64,000 nt of DNA from Streptomyces beigongshangae (GCF_019710745.1 NZ_JAHKJW010000023.1:62001-126000); one strand, 5' to 3'; counted from the first letter of the stretch, positions 16,700 to 25,732 are shown. Translations and numbers: made by a program. Notes: a model not told the origin generated them from the sequence alone.

Positions 16700-18459
16700 A
16701 GCCCCGGGAGCCCCGGGAGCCCCGGGAGTTCCGGGAGTTCCGCAAGCCCCGCGTGCCCCGCGCGCCGCGCACGGGGAACGCGGCGCGGCTCGGTCTCATG
16801 GCCGTGCCCGTCGCGTTCTTCGGGCTCTTCTTCGCCTACCCGGTCGCGGCGATCACGGCGCGCGGGCTCAGGGCCGACGGGGTCTGGCGGTTCGGGCGGA
16901 TCTGGGACGTGCTCGCCCAGCCCGACATCCGGCACGTCCTGTGGTTCACGACCTGGCAGGCGCTCGCCTCGACCGCGCTCACCCTGCTGATCGCGCTCCC
17001 CGGCGCGTACGTGTTCGCGCGCTTCGACTTCCGGGGCAAGCAGCTTCTGCGGGCCGTCGTGACCGTACCGTTCGTGCTGCCGACGGTCGTCGTGGGCACG
17101 GCCTTCCTGGCACTGCTCGGACGCGGCGGGCTGCTGGACGAGCTGTGGGGCGTACGCCTGGACACGACCGTGTGGGCCATCCTGCTCGCGCACGTCTTCT
17201 TCAACTACGCGGTCGTCGTCCGCACGGTCGGCGGTCTCTGGTCGCAGCTCGACCCGCGCCAGGAGGAGGCCGCGCGGATGCTCGGCGCCTCGCGGTTCGC
17301 GGCCTGGCGCACGGTGACGCTCCCGGCGCTGGGCCCGGCCGTGGCCGCCGCCGCGCTCATGGTCTTCCTCTTCACCTTCACCTCCTTCGGCGTCGTGCAG
17401 ATCCTCGGCGGCCCCACCTTCTCGACGCTGGAGGTCGAGATCTACCGGCAGACCTCGGAGATCTTCGACCTGTCGACGGCCGCCGTGCTGACGATCATCC
17501 AGTTCGCGGCGGTGGGCGCGGTCCTCGCCGTCCACGCGTGGACCGTGCGGCGGCGGGAGACCGCGCTGCGCCTGGTCGACGCCGCCACGACCGCGCGCCC
17601 ACCGCGCGGCGCGGGGCAGTGGACGCTGCTGGCCGCCGTCCTCGCCACGATCGCCGTCCTGCTCGTCCTGCCGCCGGCCGTCCTCGTCCAGCGGTCGCTG
17701 GACACCCCCGGACCCGGTATCGGACTCGGCTACTACGAGGCGCTGACCAGTGACGAGGGCGGGCTCTTCCTGGTCCCGCCGATCGACGCCGTCGGCAACT
17801 CGCTGCGGTACGCCCTCGCCGCCACCGCCCTCGCGCTGCTGATCGGCGCACTGGCCGCCGCCGCCCTCGCCCGCCGGGACGCCGGACGTCTCGTACGGGG
17901 CTTCGACGCGCTGCTCATGCTGCCGCTGGGCGTGTCCGCCGTGACCGTCGGCTTCGGCTTCCTCGTCGCGCTCGACGAGCCGCCGCTGGACCTGCGGAGC
18001 AGCTGGATCCTCGTGCCGCTCGCGCAGGCGCTGGTGGGCGTCCCCTTCGTCGTGCGGACCATGCTGCCGGTGCTGCGCGCCGTGGACGGGCGGCTGCGCG
18101 AGGCGGCGGCGGTGCTCGGGGCCTCGCCCTGGCGGGTGTGGCGCGAGGTCGACCTGCCGATGGTGCGGCGGGCGCTGCTGATCGCGGCCGGGTTCGCCTT
18201 CGCCGTCTCGCTGGGCGAGTTCGGCGCGACCGTCTTCATCGCACGGCCCGACAACCCGACACTGCCGGTCGCCGTGGCACGGCTGCTGGGGCGGGCCGGC
18301 GAACTCAACTACGGGCAGGCCATGGCCCTGTCGACCATCCTGATGGCGGTGTGCGCGGTGGCGCTGCTGGTCCTCGAACACCTTCGTACCGGCCTTCGCA
18401 CCGGTCTTCGCGCCGACCCTCGCACCGGCCTTCGCCCCGACCGGACGGGAGAGTTCTGA
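16675..18459 (+). CDS. thiP: Thiamine-type ABC transporter permease (fused two-domain)
   Basis: 594-residue inner-membrane permease with two binding-protein-dependent transport domains in one chain, as in ThiP. The two EAA loops read EEAARMLGASRFAAWRTVTLPALGP and REAAAVLGASPWRVWREVDLPMVRR. About 11-12 hydrophobic helices. ATG at 16675 lies inside the thiB end. Both termini carry low-complexity micro-repeats: EPREPREPREFREFRKPR near the start and RTGLRTGLRADPRTGLRPDRTG at the end, absent from typical ThiP; they look like recent DNA slippage products. Confidence 0.9.
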   Translation: MDLARTEVEPREPREPREFREFRKPRVPRAPRTGNAARLGLMAVPVAFFGLFFAYPVAAITARGLRADGVWRFGRIWDVLAQPDIRHVLWFTTWQALASTALTLLIALPGAYVFARFDFRGKQLLRAVVTVPFVLPTVVVGTAFLALLGRGGLLDELWGVRLDTTVWAILLAHVFFNYAVVVRTVGGLWSQLDPRQEEAARMLGASRFAAWRTVTLPALGPAVAAAALMVFLFTFTSFGVVQILGGPTFSTLEVEIYRQTSEIFDLSTAAVLTIIQFAAVGAVLAVHAWTVRRRETALRLVDAATTARPPRGAGQWTLLAAVLATIAVLLVLPPAVLVQRSLDTPGPGIGLGYYEALTSDEGGLFLVPPIDAVGNSLRYALAATALALLIGALAAAALARRDAGRLVRGFDALLMLPLGVSAVTVGFGFLVALDEPPLDLRSSWILVPLAQALVGVPFVVRTMLPVLRAVDGRLREAAAVLGASPWRVWREVDLPMVRRALLIAAGFAFAVSLGEFGATVFIARPDNPTLPVAVARLLGRAGELNYGQAMALSTILMAVCAVALLVLEHLRTGLRTGLRADPRTGLRPDRTGEF

Positions 18460-18461
18460 CG

Positions 18462-19493
18462 ATGCTCAAGCTCGAAGGGGTGACCGTGCGGTTCGGCGGG
18501 CGTGCCGTGCTCGACGGGGTCGGACTCGACGTCGCCGAGCACGAGGTCGTGTGCGTCCTCGGACCGAGCGGCAGCGGCAAGTCGACGCTGCTGAGGACCG
18601 TCGCCGGGCTGCAGCACCCGGACGGCGGACGGGTGTTCCTGGACGGCCGCGACCTCGGCGGGGTGCCCGCGCACCGGCGGGGCGTCGGCCTGATGTTCCA
18701 GGACCACCAGCTGTTCCCGCAGCGGGACGTCGCCGGCAACGTGGCCTTCGGACTGCGCATGCACGGCGATCCGAAACGGCAGCAGGCGGCACGTGTGGAC
18801 GAGTTGCTGGAACTCGTCGGGCTGCCGGACTCCCACCGGCGGGCCGTGGCCTCCCTGTCCGGCGGTGAGCAGCAGCGCGTCGCCCTCGCCCGGGCCCTCG
18901 CCCCCCGGCCCCGGCTGCTCATGCTCGACGAACCGCTCGGTCAGCTCGACCGCTCGCTGCGCGAACGGCTCGTGGTCGAACTGCGGGTGCTCTTCGGCGA
19001 GCTGGGCACCACCGTGCTGGCGGTCACCCACGACCAGGGCGAGGCATTCGCGCTCGCCGACCGGGTCGTCGTGATGCGGGACGGGCGGATCGCCCAGTCG
19101 GGTACGCCGCGTGAGGTCTGGCAGCGCCCGGCCGACGCGTTCGTGGCCCGGTTCCTCGGCTTCGAGAACGTGTCGGGGGCGACGGTCTCGGGTGAGGCCG
19201 CGGACACCCCCTGGGGCAGGGTGCCGGTGCCCGCCGGCACCCAGCAGGGCGAGGTCACGCTGCTCGTGAGGCCAGCGGGCGTACGGCTCGTACCGGCCGC
19301 TCGGGGACTGCGCTGCACGGTGGCCGCGCGGACCTTCCGGGGCACCCATGTGGCCGTGCAGTTGCAGCCAGGGGGCGCGCCGCGGCTTGAGGCGGCGTGC
19401 GCGCTGCGGGACGCGCCCGAGCCCGGGGAGGAGGTCGGGGTGGCCTTCGACGCGGCGGAAATCGTCGTGCTCGCAGGGGGCGGGGCCGTCTAG
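18462..19493 (+). CDS. thiQ: ABC transporter ATP-binding protein (ThiQ-like)
   Basis: 343-residue ATPase powering the thiamine importer. Walker A GPSGSGKST (34-42), signature LSGGEQQRVALARAL, Walker B RLLMLDEPLGQLD, switch His in VTHDQGEAF. A ~115-residue C-terminal extension resembles a TOBE regulatory domain. It starts 3 bases after the permease stop. Confidence 0.9.
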   Translation: MLKLEGVTVRFGGRAVLDGVGLDVAEHEVVCVLGPSGSGKSTLLRTVAGLQHPDGGRVFLDGRDLGGVPAHRRGVGLMFQDHQLFPQRDVAGNVAFGLRMHGDPKRQQAARVDELLELVGLPDSHRRAVASLSGGEQQRVALARALAPRPRLLMLDEPLGQLDRSLRERLVVELRVLFGELGTTVLAVTHDQGEAFALADRVVVMRDGRIAQSGTPREVWQRPADAFVARFLGFENVSGATVSGEAADTPWGRVPVPAGTQQGEVTLLVRPAGVRLVPAARGLRCTVAARTFRGTHVAVQLQPGGAPRLEAACALRDAPEPGEEVGVAFDAAEIVVLAGGGAV

Positions 19494-19496
19494 GGT
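19491..19496 (+). promoter_or_regulatory. Candidate -10 (TAGGGT) for a leaderless transcript
   Basis: TAGGGT overlaps the thiQ stop and lies 7 bases before the ATG at 19504. With no ribosome-binding site in between, initiation would place the 5' end at or next to the start codon. Confidence 0.4.
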
Positions 19497-19503
19497 GCGG
19501 CTC

Positions 19504-20358
19504 ATGACGCCACTCGGGCACGACCGCTACTGCGACGAAGTCGTCGGGCAGACCGCGCTGCTGCGGTCCTGTCTGGACGGGGCCGACCTCGCCGCCACCG
19601 TGCCGACCTGCCCGGACTGGACGCTGCGGCGACTCGCCGTGCACGTGGGCGAGGCGCACCGCTGGGCCGAGCACATCGTCCGGACGGGGGCGACCGGGGA
19701 GGTACCGGTCGAGGACGTGGCGGGCGCGCGGGGCCCCGCGGACAGTAGCCCTGCCGCGCTCGACGCCTGGCTCGCGGAGGGCGCCGAGCGGGCCGCCGGG
19801 ACCTTCCGCGCCGCCGGGGCGGACGCCCCCGCCTGGTCCTGGGCCTGGGAGGGCACGGCGGGCTTCTGGGCGCGGCGCATGACGCACGAGACGGTGATCC
19901 ACCGGGCGGACGCGGCCGCGGCGACCGGGGCGCTCGGGACAGCCGGGGGGACTGGAGCGAGGAGGGCGGCCGGGGCGTCGGGGACGGCCGGGGCGGCGTA
20001 CGAGGTCGCGCCGGATCTGGCGGTCGACGCGATCGACGAGTGGCTGGAGATCGTCCGGTTCGGGCAGCGGACGGACCCCCGTGATCCGGTGGCGGAGCTG
20101 CGCGGCGCGGGCCGCAGCATCCACCTGCACGCCACCGACACCGCGCCGGAGCTGGACGCCGAGTGGCTCGTCGGGTTCGGCGAGAAGGGCATCGACTGGC
20201 GGCGCGGCCACGAGAGGGCGACGGTCGCGCTGCGCGGGCCGCTGACGGAGGTGCTGCTCGCCTTCTACCGGAGGCTTCCGCCGGACGGCGGCCGGCTGGA
20301 GGTGCTGGGAGAGCGGGAGCTGCTGGACTTCTGGCTGGAGCGGGCGTCGTTCGGCTGA
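19504..20358 (+). CDS. Maleylpyruvate isomerase family (DinB-like) mycothiol-dependent enzyme
   Basis: 284-residue member of the TIGR03083/MDMPI family: an N-terminal DinB-like four-helix metal-binding bundle (VPTCPDWTLRRLAVHVGEAHRW; later MTHETVIHRADA) and a C-terminal SCP2-like domain (about 190-280). Family members use mycothiol as cofactor for isomerase or detoxifying reactions; the substrate is unknown. A Gly/Ala/Thr-rich repeat insert (GALGTAGGTGARRAAGASGTAGAA) separates the domains. Only 10 bases separate it from thiQ, but it may have its own promoter. Confidence 0.85.
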   Translation: MTPLGHDRYCDEVVGQTALLRSCLDGADLAATVPTCPDWTLRRLAVHVGEAHRWAEHIVRTGATGEVPVEDVAGARGPADSSPAALDAWLAEGAERAAGTFRAAGADAPAWSWAWEGTAGFWARRMTHETVIHRADAAAATGALGTAGGTGARRAAGASGTAGAAYEVAPDLAVDAIDEWLEIVRFGQRTDPRDPVAELRGAGRSIHLHATDTAPELDAEWLVGFGEKGIDWRRGHERATVALRGPLTEVLLAFYRRLPPDGGRLEVLGERELLDFWLERASFG

Positions 20359-20378
20359 GAGCCGCGCCGGGTACGGCG

Positions 20379-20411
20379 GTGGCCCGCCCCCTCGGTGAGG
20401 GGGCGGGCCAC
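20379..20411. terminator. Bidirectional terminator
   Basis: Perfect 15-bp stem GTGGCCCGCCCCCTC / GAGGGGGCGGGCCAC with a 3-base loop, between two convergent genes. It should stop both transcripts. Confidence 0.8.
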
Positions 20412-20470
20412 TACGGTACGGCGAGGTACAGCAGCCGGTGCCGGCCTCAAGCAGCAGGCACCGGGTGGTG

Positions 20471-21190
20471 TCAGCGGTTGTTCGACGCGCCGCGGCGACG
20501 CAGTGCGAACATCACACCGGCGCCGGCCGCCACGAGCGCGGCCGCTATTCCGGCGATCGCACCGGTGTTGGAGCTCGAACCGGTCTCGGCGAGGTTCGAC
20601 TCACCGGCGGGCGAGGGGTTGTTCTCGCCGGTCGACGCGGCGGGGGAGCTCTCCGAATCCGAGGGCTCCGACGGCTTCGAGGGCTCGGACGGCTCCGGGG
20701 ATCCCGGCTCCTCCGAGGGCTCCGACGGCTCCGAGGGGGAGGAGGGCTCCTCCGAGGGCTCCGGCGTCGCCGGCGGCGTGGACGCCTCCGGCGACTCGCA
20801 CGCCTCGGACGGGGTGACGAGGTTCGGCTTGATGTCCTCGTCGACCTGGTTGCCGGCCTTGACGTGGATGCGGTACGTCGTGTTCGGCTTCCAGTCCTCG
20901 GAGAAGTCGATGGTCACGCCTTCGCGCGTACCCTCGACCACCTGCTCGCCGACGCGCTTCTCATCGGCGCCGTTCGACTGCAGGAAGACGGAGACCGTGG
21001 CCTTGACGCCCGACGGGTCCTTGTCGGTGACACTGATGACGCCCTTGGTGCCGTCGCACTTGGCGACGGCCGAGAACTCGCTGATGTTGCATGCGAGAGC
21101 GTTGCCGGCGAGACCGAGCGTGAGCGCGGCCGAGGCGGAGGCAACTCCGAGAATGCGCACAGAACGTGCGGTACGGCGAGATATGGACAC
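20471..21190 (-). CDS. LAETG-motif sortase-anchored surface protein
   Basis: 239 aa. Sec signal peptide (about 1-33, ending GNALA-C), a compact extracellular domain with cysteines at 34, 45 and 131, a Pro/Ser/Glu repeat stalk (about 132-190, PSE and SEP units), then LAETG at 200-204, a hydrophobic helix (211-230) and the RRR tail. LAxTG is the recognition motif of class E sortases, so the protein should be linked to peptidoglycan. The GTG start is preceded by GAAGGG. The stalk is encoded by a simple DNA repeat and may vary between strains. Function of the N-terminal domain is unknown. Confidence 0.88.
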   Translation of the reverse strand: MSISRRTARSVRILGVASASAALTLGLAGNALACNISEFSAVAKCDGTKGVISVTDKDPSGVKATVSVFLQSNGADEKRVGEQVVEGTREGVTIDFSEDWKPNTTYRIHVKAGNQVDEDIKPNLVTPSEACESPEASTPPATPEPSEEPSSPSEPSEPSEEPGSPEPSEPSKPSEPSDSESSPAASTGENNPSPAGESNLAETGSSSNTGAIAGIAAALVAAGAGVMFALRRRGASNNR

Positions 21191-21270
21191 GATTGCCCTT
21201 CACGGGATGCACAAAAACGAGGGGGGTGGCGGGAGTTGCCGTGAAACAGCAGTCCCAGACGCCTCACAGG

Positions 21271-21299
21271 TTTATTGGCCAGCGTCTCCGCTTGTCAAT
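21271..21299 (-). promoter_or_regulatory. Promoter of the LAETG protein gene
   Basis: On the minus strand TTGACA (21299-21294), a 17-base spacer and AATAAA (21276-21271) form a near-consensus vegetative promoter, rare in this genome. The predicted leader is about 75 bases. Confidence 0.55.
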
Positions 21300-21326
21300 C
21301 CGTGTGTCCGTCTTGACCCTTTGCTT

Positions 21327-22493
21327 TTAGGTTTCATTTACACGCGACATGCGGATCAGCGCTTCCGGGGCCTCTTCGATGCGGTCCACCAGCGCGATGC
21401 GGGACTCCATCGACCGGTCGCGGGCGAGGGCCTGGAGCAGGGGCCAGGCGGGCAGGCGTTCCGTCCAGTGGGCGCGGTCCACGAGGACCATGGGGGTGGG
21501 TTCGCCGCGGGACTCGTAGTAGTTGGGGGTCGCGTTGTCGAAGACCTCCTGGACCGTTCCGGCGGCGCCGGGCAGGAAGACCACGCCCGCGTCGGAGCGG
21601 GCCAGCAGGCCGTCCTCACGGGTGGCGTTGGCGAAGTACTTGGCGATGTGCGAGGCGAAGGCGTTCGGCGGCTCGTGCCCGTAGAACCAGGTGGGGATGC
21701 CCACCGAGGTGGCGCCCGCGGGCCAGCGGCGGCGCACCTCGAAGGCGGCGCGCGCCCAGTTCGTCACCGACGGCACGAACGACGGTGCCCCGGCGAGGAG
21801 TTCGCACGCCTCGCCCAGCATGGCGTCGTCGTACGGGGCGGCGTACGCACCGAGGTTCGCCGCCTCCATCGCGCCGGGGCCGCCGCCCGTCGCCACCGCG
21901 AAACCGGTGCGGGTGAGCGCGCGGCCGAGCCGGGCCGCGCCGCCGTACGCGTCCGTGCCGCGCGCGATCGCGTGACCGCCCATCACGCCCACCACCCGCG
22001 TGCCGCGCAGGAGTTCGTCCAGGGCGTCGGAGACGGCGTCGTCGTGGACGGAGCGCAGCATGGAGGCGTAGATGTCCCCGTCCGCCCTGGTCCGCTGGAA
22101 CCAGGCGTACGCCAGGGCGTCCGGCGTCTCCTCGTAGCCCTTGTCGAGGGAGCCGAACAGCTCGTCGGGCGTGTAGAGGTGACCGCGGTAGGGATCGAAC
22201 GGCAGGCCGGGGAGGGGCGGGAAGACCAGGGCGCCGTCGGCGCGTATCTTCGCCGCCGCGTTCTCCCGCATCGGGCAGCCCAGGAAGACGGCGCCCGCCG
22301 TGTCGCTGGCGAGCAACTCCCGCGTACGGTCCGTCAGGTCGACGGCCTGGACGCGGAAGCCGGCGAGGGTGCCGCGTGCCGAGACGGTCGCGTCGAACTC
22401 CTCCAGCGTCTCGATCTCACGGTCGTCGTGGTGCGCCACATGGGCGGGGCTGGTCTGCACCCGCCCATGTAAGCACGGCCCGCCCATCGGCAC
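21327..22493 (-). CDS. LOG family protein (Rossmann fold, TIGR00730-like)
   Basis: 388 aa. The nucleotide-binding motifs ATGGGPGAMEAANLGA and FLPGAAGTVQEVF are those of lysine-decarboxylase-like/LOG proteins, some of which are cytokinin-activating phosphoribohydrolases. It is longer than classical LOG (about 200 aa), with an N-terminal region of about 170 residues that includes a second LxGCPM motif, so the true substrate is uncertain. Start is ambiguous: GTG at 22493, ATG at 22487 or GTG at 22460; the third lies just before the conserved part. It is co-directional with the VOC gene, 42 bases downstream of it. Confidence 0.75.
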   Translation of the reverse strand: MPMGGPCLHGRVQTSPAHVAHHDDREIETLEEFDATVSARGTLAGFRVQAVDLTDRTRELLASDTAGAVFLGCPMRENAAAKIRADGALVFPPLPGLPFDPYRGHLYTPDELFGSLDKGYEETPDALAYAWFQRTRADGDIYASMLRSVHDDAVSDALDELLRGTRVVGVMGGHAIARGTDAYGGAARLGRALTRTGFAVATGGGPGAMEAANLGAYAAPYDDAMLGEACELLAGAPSFVPSVTNWARAAFEVRRRWPAGATSVGIPTWFYGHEPPNAFASHIAKYFANATREDGLLARSDAGVVFLPGAAGTVQEVFDNATPNYYESRGEPTPMVLVDRAHWTERLPAWPLLQALARDRSMESRIALVDRIEEAPEALIRMSRVNET

Positions 22494-22535
22494 GGTCCGC
22501 CGACGGGCGCGGGCCGTCGCGGGTGTGGCCGGGGA

Positions 22536-22943
22536 TCAGCCCTGGGCGGCCGCCGGGTCCATCCACATGACCTCCCAGGTGTGGCCGTCCGGGTCGTCGA
22601 AGGCGCGCCCGTACATGAAGCCGTGGTCCTGGGGCTCCCCGCTCGCCGAGCCGCCCGCCGCCAGCGCCCTGTCGACCAGCTCGTCCACCTTCTCGCGGCT
22701 CTCGGCGCTGAGACACAGGATCACCTCGCTGGTCCTCGTCGGGTCCGCGATCTCCTTCTTCGTGAAGTCCGCGTAGCGCTGCTTGCTCAGCAGCATCGCG
22801 ACGATCGAGTCGCTGATGACGACGGAGGCGCAGTGCTCGTCCGAGAACTCCGCGTTGATCGTGTAGCCGATCTCCGTGAAGAACTTCTTCGACGCGTCCA
22901 CGTCGTTCACGGCCAGGTTCACGAAAATCATCTGCTGGTACAT
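22536..22943 (-). CDS. VOC/glyoxalase superfamily protein
   Basis: 135-residue vicinal-oxygen-chelate protein with paired beta-alpha-beta-beta-beta modules: MIFVNLAVNDVDASKKFFTEIGY at the start and DPDGHTWEVMWMD at the end. Members include glyoxalases, dioxygenases and antibiotic-binding proteins. The family close to this sequence (YQQMIFVNLAV, CASVVISDSIVAMLL) is usually annotated as glyoxalase/bleomycin resistance-like with no proven substrate. Confidence 0.85.
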   Translation of the reverse strand: MYQQMIFVNLAVNDVDASKKFFTEIGYTINAEFSDEHCASVVISDSIVAMLLSKQRYADFTKKEIADPTRTSEVILCLSAESREKVDELVDRALAAGGSASGEPQDHGFMYGRAFDDPDGHTWEVMWMDPAAAQG

Positions 22944-23061
22944 GGGAGGCCCTCCGTCGGGTGAGTCGCTGTTCGAAGGGGTGGACCGGGGGACCGGCAG
23001 AAAATCATCGGTACGCGCGAAGTTTTTTCGTACGGTCGGCCGCTCCCTTCGCCTTCGTGGT

Positions 23062-24645
23062 TCAGCGGGTCAGGGGCAGCGCCGCGAGTTGCGCGATCAC
23101 CCAGGTCAGCGGGGTGAGGACGAGGAACAGGGCAGCGGCACGGAGGGCGGCCGCGGACCGCAGGGACCCGGCGGGCGCGCCGATCCTCAGCAGGGCCGCC
23201 GTGGTGTCGGAGCGCGCCTCCTTCGCCTCGACGGCGGCGGTCAGGAGCGTCGCGACGGTGCACCCGGCGACGATCAGCGCGCCGAGCGTGGTGAGGGGGC
23301 CGATGTCGGGGCGCGCGCCGGTGCGCAGCACGGCCAGGGCGTACGCGCCCGACCCCACGGCGCACACCACCCCGAGGGGGCGGCCGATGCGGGTCGCCTC
23401 CTCCATGAGGACGCGTCCGGCGAGCAGCCGCGGGGCGCTCGGCCGTACGGCCTGGAGCAGCCGGCCGCTGAGGTGCGCGAGCGCGGGGCCGGCCAGCGCC
23501 AGCCCGATCGCGGTGAGGGCCCAGCCGACGAGCACCCAGAAGGACCCGCCGGTGGTTCCGCCGGGGAGCGGGGGGCCGCCGTGCGCGGGGGCGGCCCGCC
23601 CGGCGTACGTCTCCACGGCGAGCCCGACGGCGACGACGGCGGCACCCCAGGGGAGGCCGTCGAGGGCGTCGGTGGCCGTGCCGGGGGCGCCGTTCCCACC
23701 GGGTGGCCCGGCCGGTGCGTCCGGACCGGTTGCGCTACCGGGACCGCCGGGACCGCCCGGGCCGCCCGGACGGTCCGGACGGTCCGGACCGCCCGGACCG
23801 CCCGGGTTCGCCGAGCCTGCCGGGTGGTGTGCGTGTGCGTCGAGCCCCGCGGGGGCGGGGTGGGCGGCGGCGGGTGCGGCAGGCGCGGTGGAGCGGCGTA
23901 GGGCGCCCGGGCGGCGGGGCACGTCGAGCGTGACGACCCTGGAGCCCTCCGGTGCGCCGCGTTCCGCACGCCCGGCGCCGGACCGGTCCTCCGCCCGCCC
24001 GGCAGGCCCCGCCGGGGCGCGGGCGCCGAAACGTCCGTACGCGCCGAAGCCGACGCGGTCCGTGGAGCGGCCGTAGCCCCCGAAGCCGCCCAGGCGGCCC
24101 GGGCGCCCGCCCGGTGCGGGGCCCGGCCTCAGAACGGCCCGCGGGCGCAGCACCGCCGTGGCGGCCACCGACGCGAGGACCGGTACCAGCGTCAGCAGCG
24201 TGAGCGCGGCCGGCAGGGGCAGCGGCTGGTTCGCGGCGAGGAGGACGGCCGCCTCGCCGTCGAAGGGGAGGTCGGACAGGCCGCCCCGCAGGTGCAGGAA
24301 GAGCAGCAGGGCGGCCGCCGAGCCCAGCGTGCAGGACACGGCGGTCGAGAGGACCGTGAGGAGCAGCAGCCGCCCGGGGCCCAGGCCGATCGCCGAGAGC
24401 CCCTGGCGGGGCCGGGTGGCCGGGTCGGTACGGGCGACGGCGGCCGCGAACTGCACGGTGGCGGCGATCGGGACGGTGCACCAGGCGAGCCGGAGCGCGG
24501 CGGCCGCGGGGGTCTCCGGGTGTCCCAGCGCGTACCCGAGGGTGCACAGCAGCAGGAAGCCCGTGCCCGCCGACGCCGCCGCGACGAGGAGCCTGCGGAA
24601 CTGGACGGCGGGGCCGGCCCCGCGCACTAGGCGGAGAGCGAGCAC
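23062..24645 (-). CDS. ABC transporter permease with Gly/Pro-rich loop
   Basis: 527-residue membrane protein. About four hydrophobic helices fill residues 10-170, then a hydrophilic linker of about 150 residues dense in Gly, Pro, Arg and Asp (GGPGGPDRPDRPGGPGG), then 4-5 more helices to the end. The GTG start overlaps the ATPase gene by 19 bases, so the two form one transporter. The layout resembles FtsX/MacB-type exporters but the central domain is replaced by low-complexity sequence. Frames further upstream are antisense shadow of the ATPase. Confidence 0.75.
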   Translation of the reverse strand: MLALRLVRGAGPAVQFRRLLVAAASAGTGFLLLCTLGYALGHPETPAAAALRLAWCTVPIAATVQFAAAVARTDPATRPRQGLSAIGLGPGRLLLLTVLSTAVSCTLGSAAALLLFLHLRGGLSDLPFDGEAAVLLAANQPLPLPAALTLLTLVPVLASVAATAVLRPRAVLRPGPAPGGRPGRLGGFGGYGRSTDRVGFGAYGRFGARAPAGPAGRAEDRSGAGRAERGAPEGSRVVTLDVPRRPGALRRSTAPAAPAAAHPAPAGLDAHAHHPAGSANPGGPGGPDRPDRPGGPGGPGGPGSATGPDAPAGPPGGNGAPGTATDALDGLPWGAAVVAVGLAVETYAGRAAPAHGGPPLPGGTTGGSFWVLVGWALTAIGLALAGPALAHLSGRLLQAVRPSAPRLLAGRVLMEEATRIGRPLGVVCAVGSGAYALAVLRTGARPDIGPLTTLGALIVAGCTVATLLTAAVEAKEARSDTTAALLRIGAPAGSLRSAAALRAAALFLVLTPLTWVIAQLAALPLTR

Positions 24646-25364
24646 GTGGCCCGGCCTTCCGTCTCGCCGACCGGCGGCAGATGGACGGTGTCCACGCGCC
24701 GTCCGTCGAGCAGCGACACCGTGCGGTCGGCGAACGCCGCGGTCTCCGCGTCGTGCGTGGCCAGGACGACGGCGATCCCGTGCGAACGGGCCGCCGTGGT
24801 GAGCGTACGCAGCACCTGGGCGCGGTCCGCGCGGTGCAGCGGCGCGGTGGGCTCGTCGGCGAAGATCACGGTCGGCGCGGGTGCCAGGGCGCGGGCGATG
24901 GCCACGCGCTGGCGTTCCGCGTGCCGCAGGGCGCACGGGCGTTTGCGGGCGCAGCCGCCGATGTCGAAGCGGTCCAGCCACTCCAGGGCGGTCGCCTTGG
25001 AGCGGCGGCGGCCGACGCCGCGCAGCATCAGGAGCAGGGCCGCGTTCTCCCAGGCGTTCAGTTCCGGAACGAGGACCGGGGCCGGGTCGATCCAGCCGAA
25101 GCGGTCGCGGCGCAGCCGCTCGCGGGCCGCCCGGCCCAGGGTGTGGAGGGGGGTGCCGTCGAACCGGACCTCGCCCTCCTGGGCCAGGAGCTGTCCCGAC
25201 AGGCACCGGAGCAGGGTCGTCTTGCCGCTGCCGCGCGGACCGCCGACGGCGAGGATCTCGCCCTCGCGCACCCCGAGCGAGACGCCGGTGAGTGCGGGTG
25301 CGCCGTCGTGCCTGACGTGCAGGGCACGTGCCCACAGCACGTCGTCGTCCGGCGGAGCCACCAT
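24627..25364 (-). CDS. ABC transporter ATPase with degenerate motifs
   Basis: 245 aa, LolD/MacB-like. Walker A is intact (GGPRGSGKTT, 41-50), Walker B reads VIFADEPT (166-173, Asp170-Glu171) and the switch His is in LATHDAET. The Q-loop glutamine is replaced (FGWIDPAPV near 89-98) and the LSGGQ signature reads LRHAERQR (146-153). The signature serine contacts the gamma phosphate of ATP in the dimer, so turnover may be altered. The ATG follows GAGGTG at about 10 bases. The gene is first of a two-gene operon with the permease; cargo unknown. Confidence 0.85.
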   Translation of the reverse strand: MVAPPDDDVLWARALHVRHDGAPALTGVSLGVREGEILAVGGPRGSGKTTLLRCLSGQLLAQEGEVRFDGTPLHTLGRAARERLRRDRFGWIDPAPVLVPELNAWENAALLLMLRGVGRRRSKATALEWLDRFDIGGCARKRPCALRHAERQRVAIARALAPAPTVIFADEPTAPLHRADRAQVLRTLTTAARSHGIAVVLATHDAETAAFADRTVSLLDGRRVDTVHLPPVGETEGRATCSLSA

Positions 25365-25692
25365 CGCGTACACCTCTTCAGATCTGATTCGCGCTGCCCG
25401 GGCGGCCCGGAGGGCCGCACGGTCCCTGGAAGGGCGCACGGCCCCCCGGCCGGGGGAACGAAGGCAGGGCCGATCGGTCACTGGGCACGCTAGGTAGTCG
25501 GGGCGCGGAGGCCGGACAGCACACGGCCCCGGGGCGCCCTTTCTCACTCGGACGGGCGGCACCGGGGCCGGTGTTGATCACAGTTTCAGCTCAACGGATT
25601 CAGTGCATCGGAACCGGAGGCGGAACCGGAGGCGGAACGGGGGCCGGGGGCGGCGCAGCCCTGTCGTCGGGTGCGGGTGGGTCCGGGCTGAG

Positions 25693-25712
25693 CGCGCAGT
25701 TCCCCGCGTCCC
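25693..25712 (+). repeat. Streptomyces interspersed repeat copy, diverged
   Basis: CGCGCAGTTCCCCGCGTCCC, 20 bases downstream of the class III aminotransferase stop. It shares the CAGTTCCCCGCG core with the other copies. Confidence 0.5.
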
Positions 25713-25732
25713 CCAGAAGCGACGGCCCGGGG

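Noticed and set aside
24646..25335. Upstream extension of the ABC permease
   Set aside because: It overlaps the ATPase gene in another frame; membrane sequence begins at the GTG at 24645.
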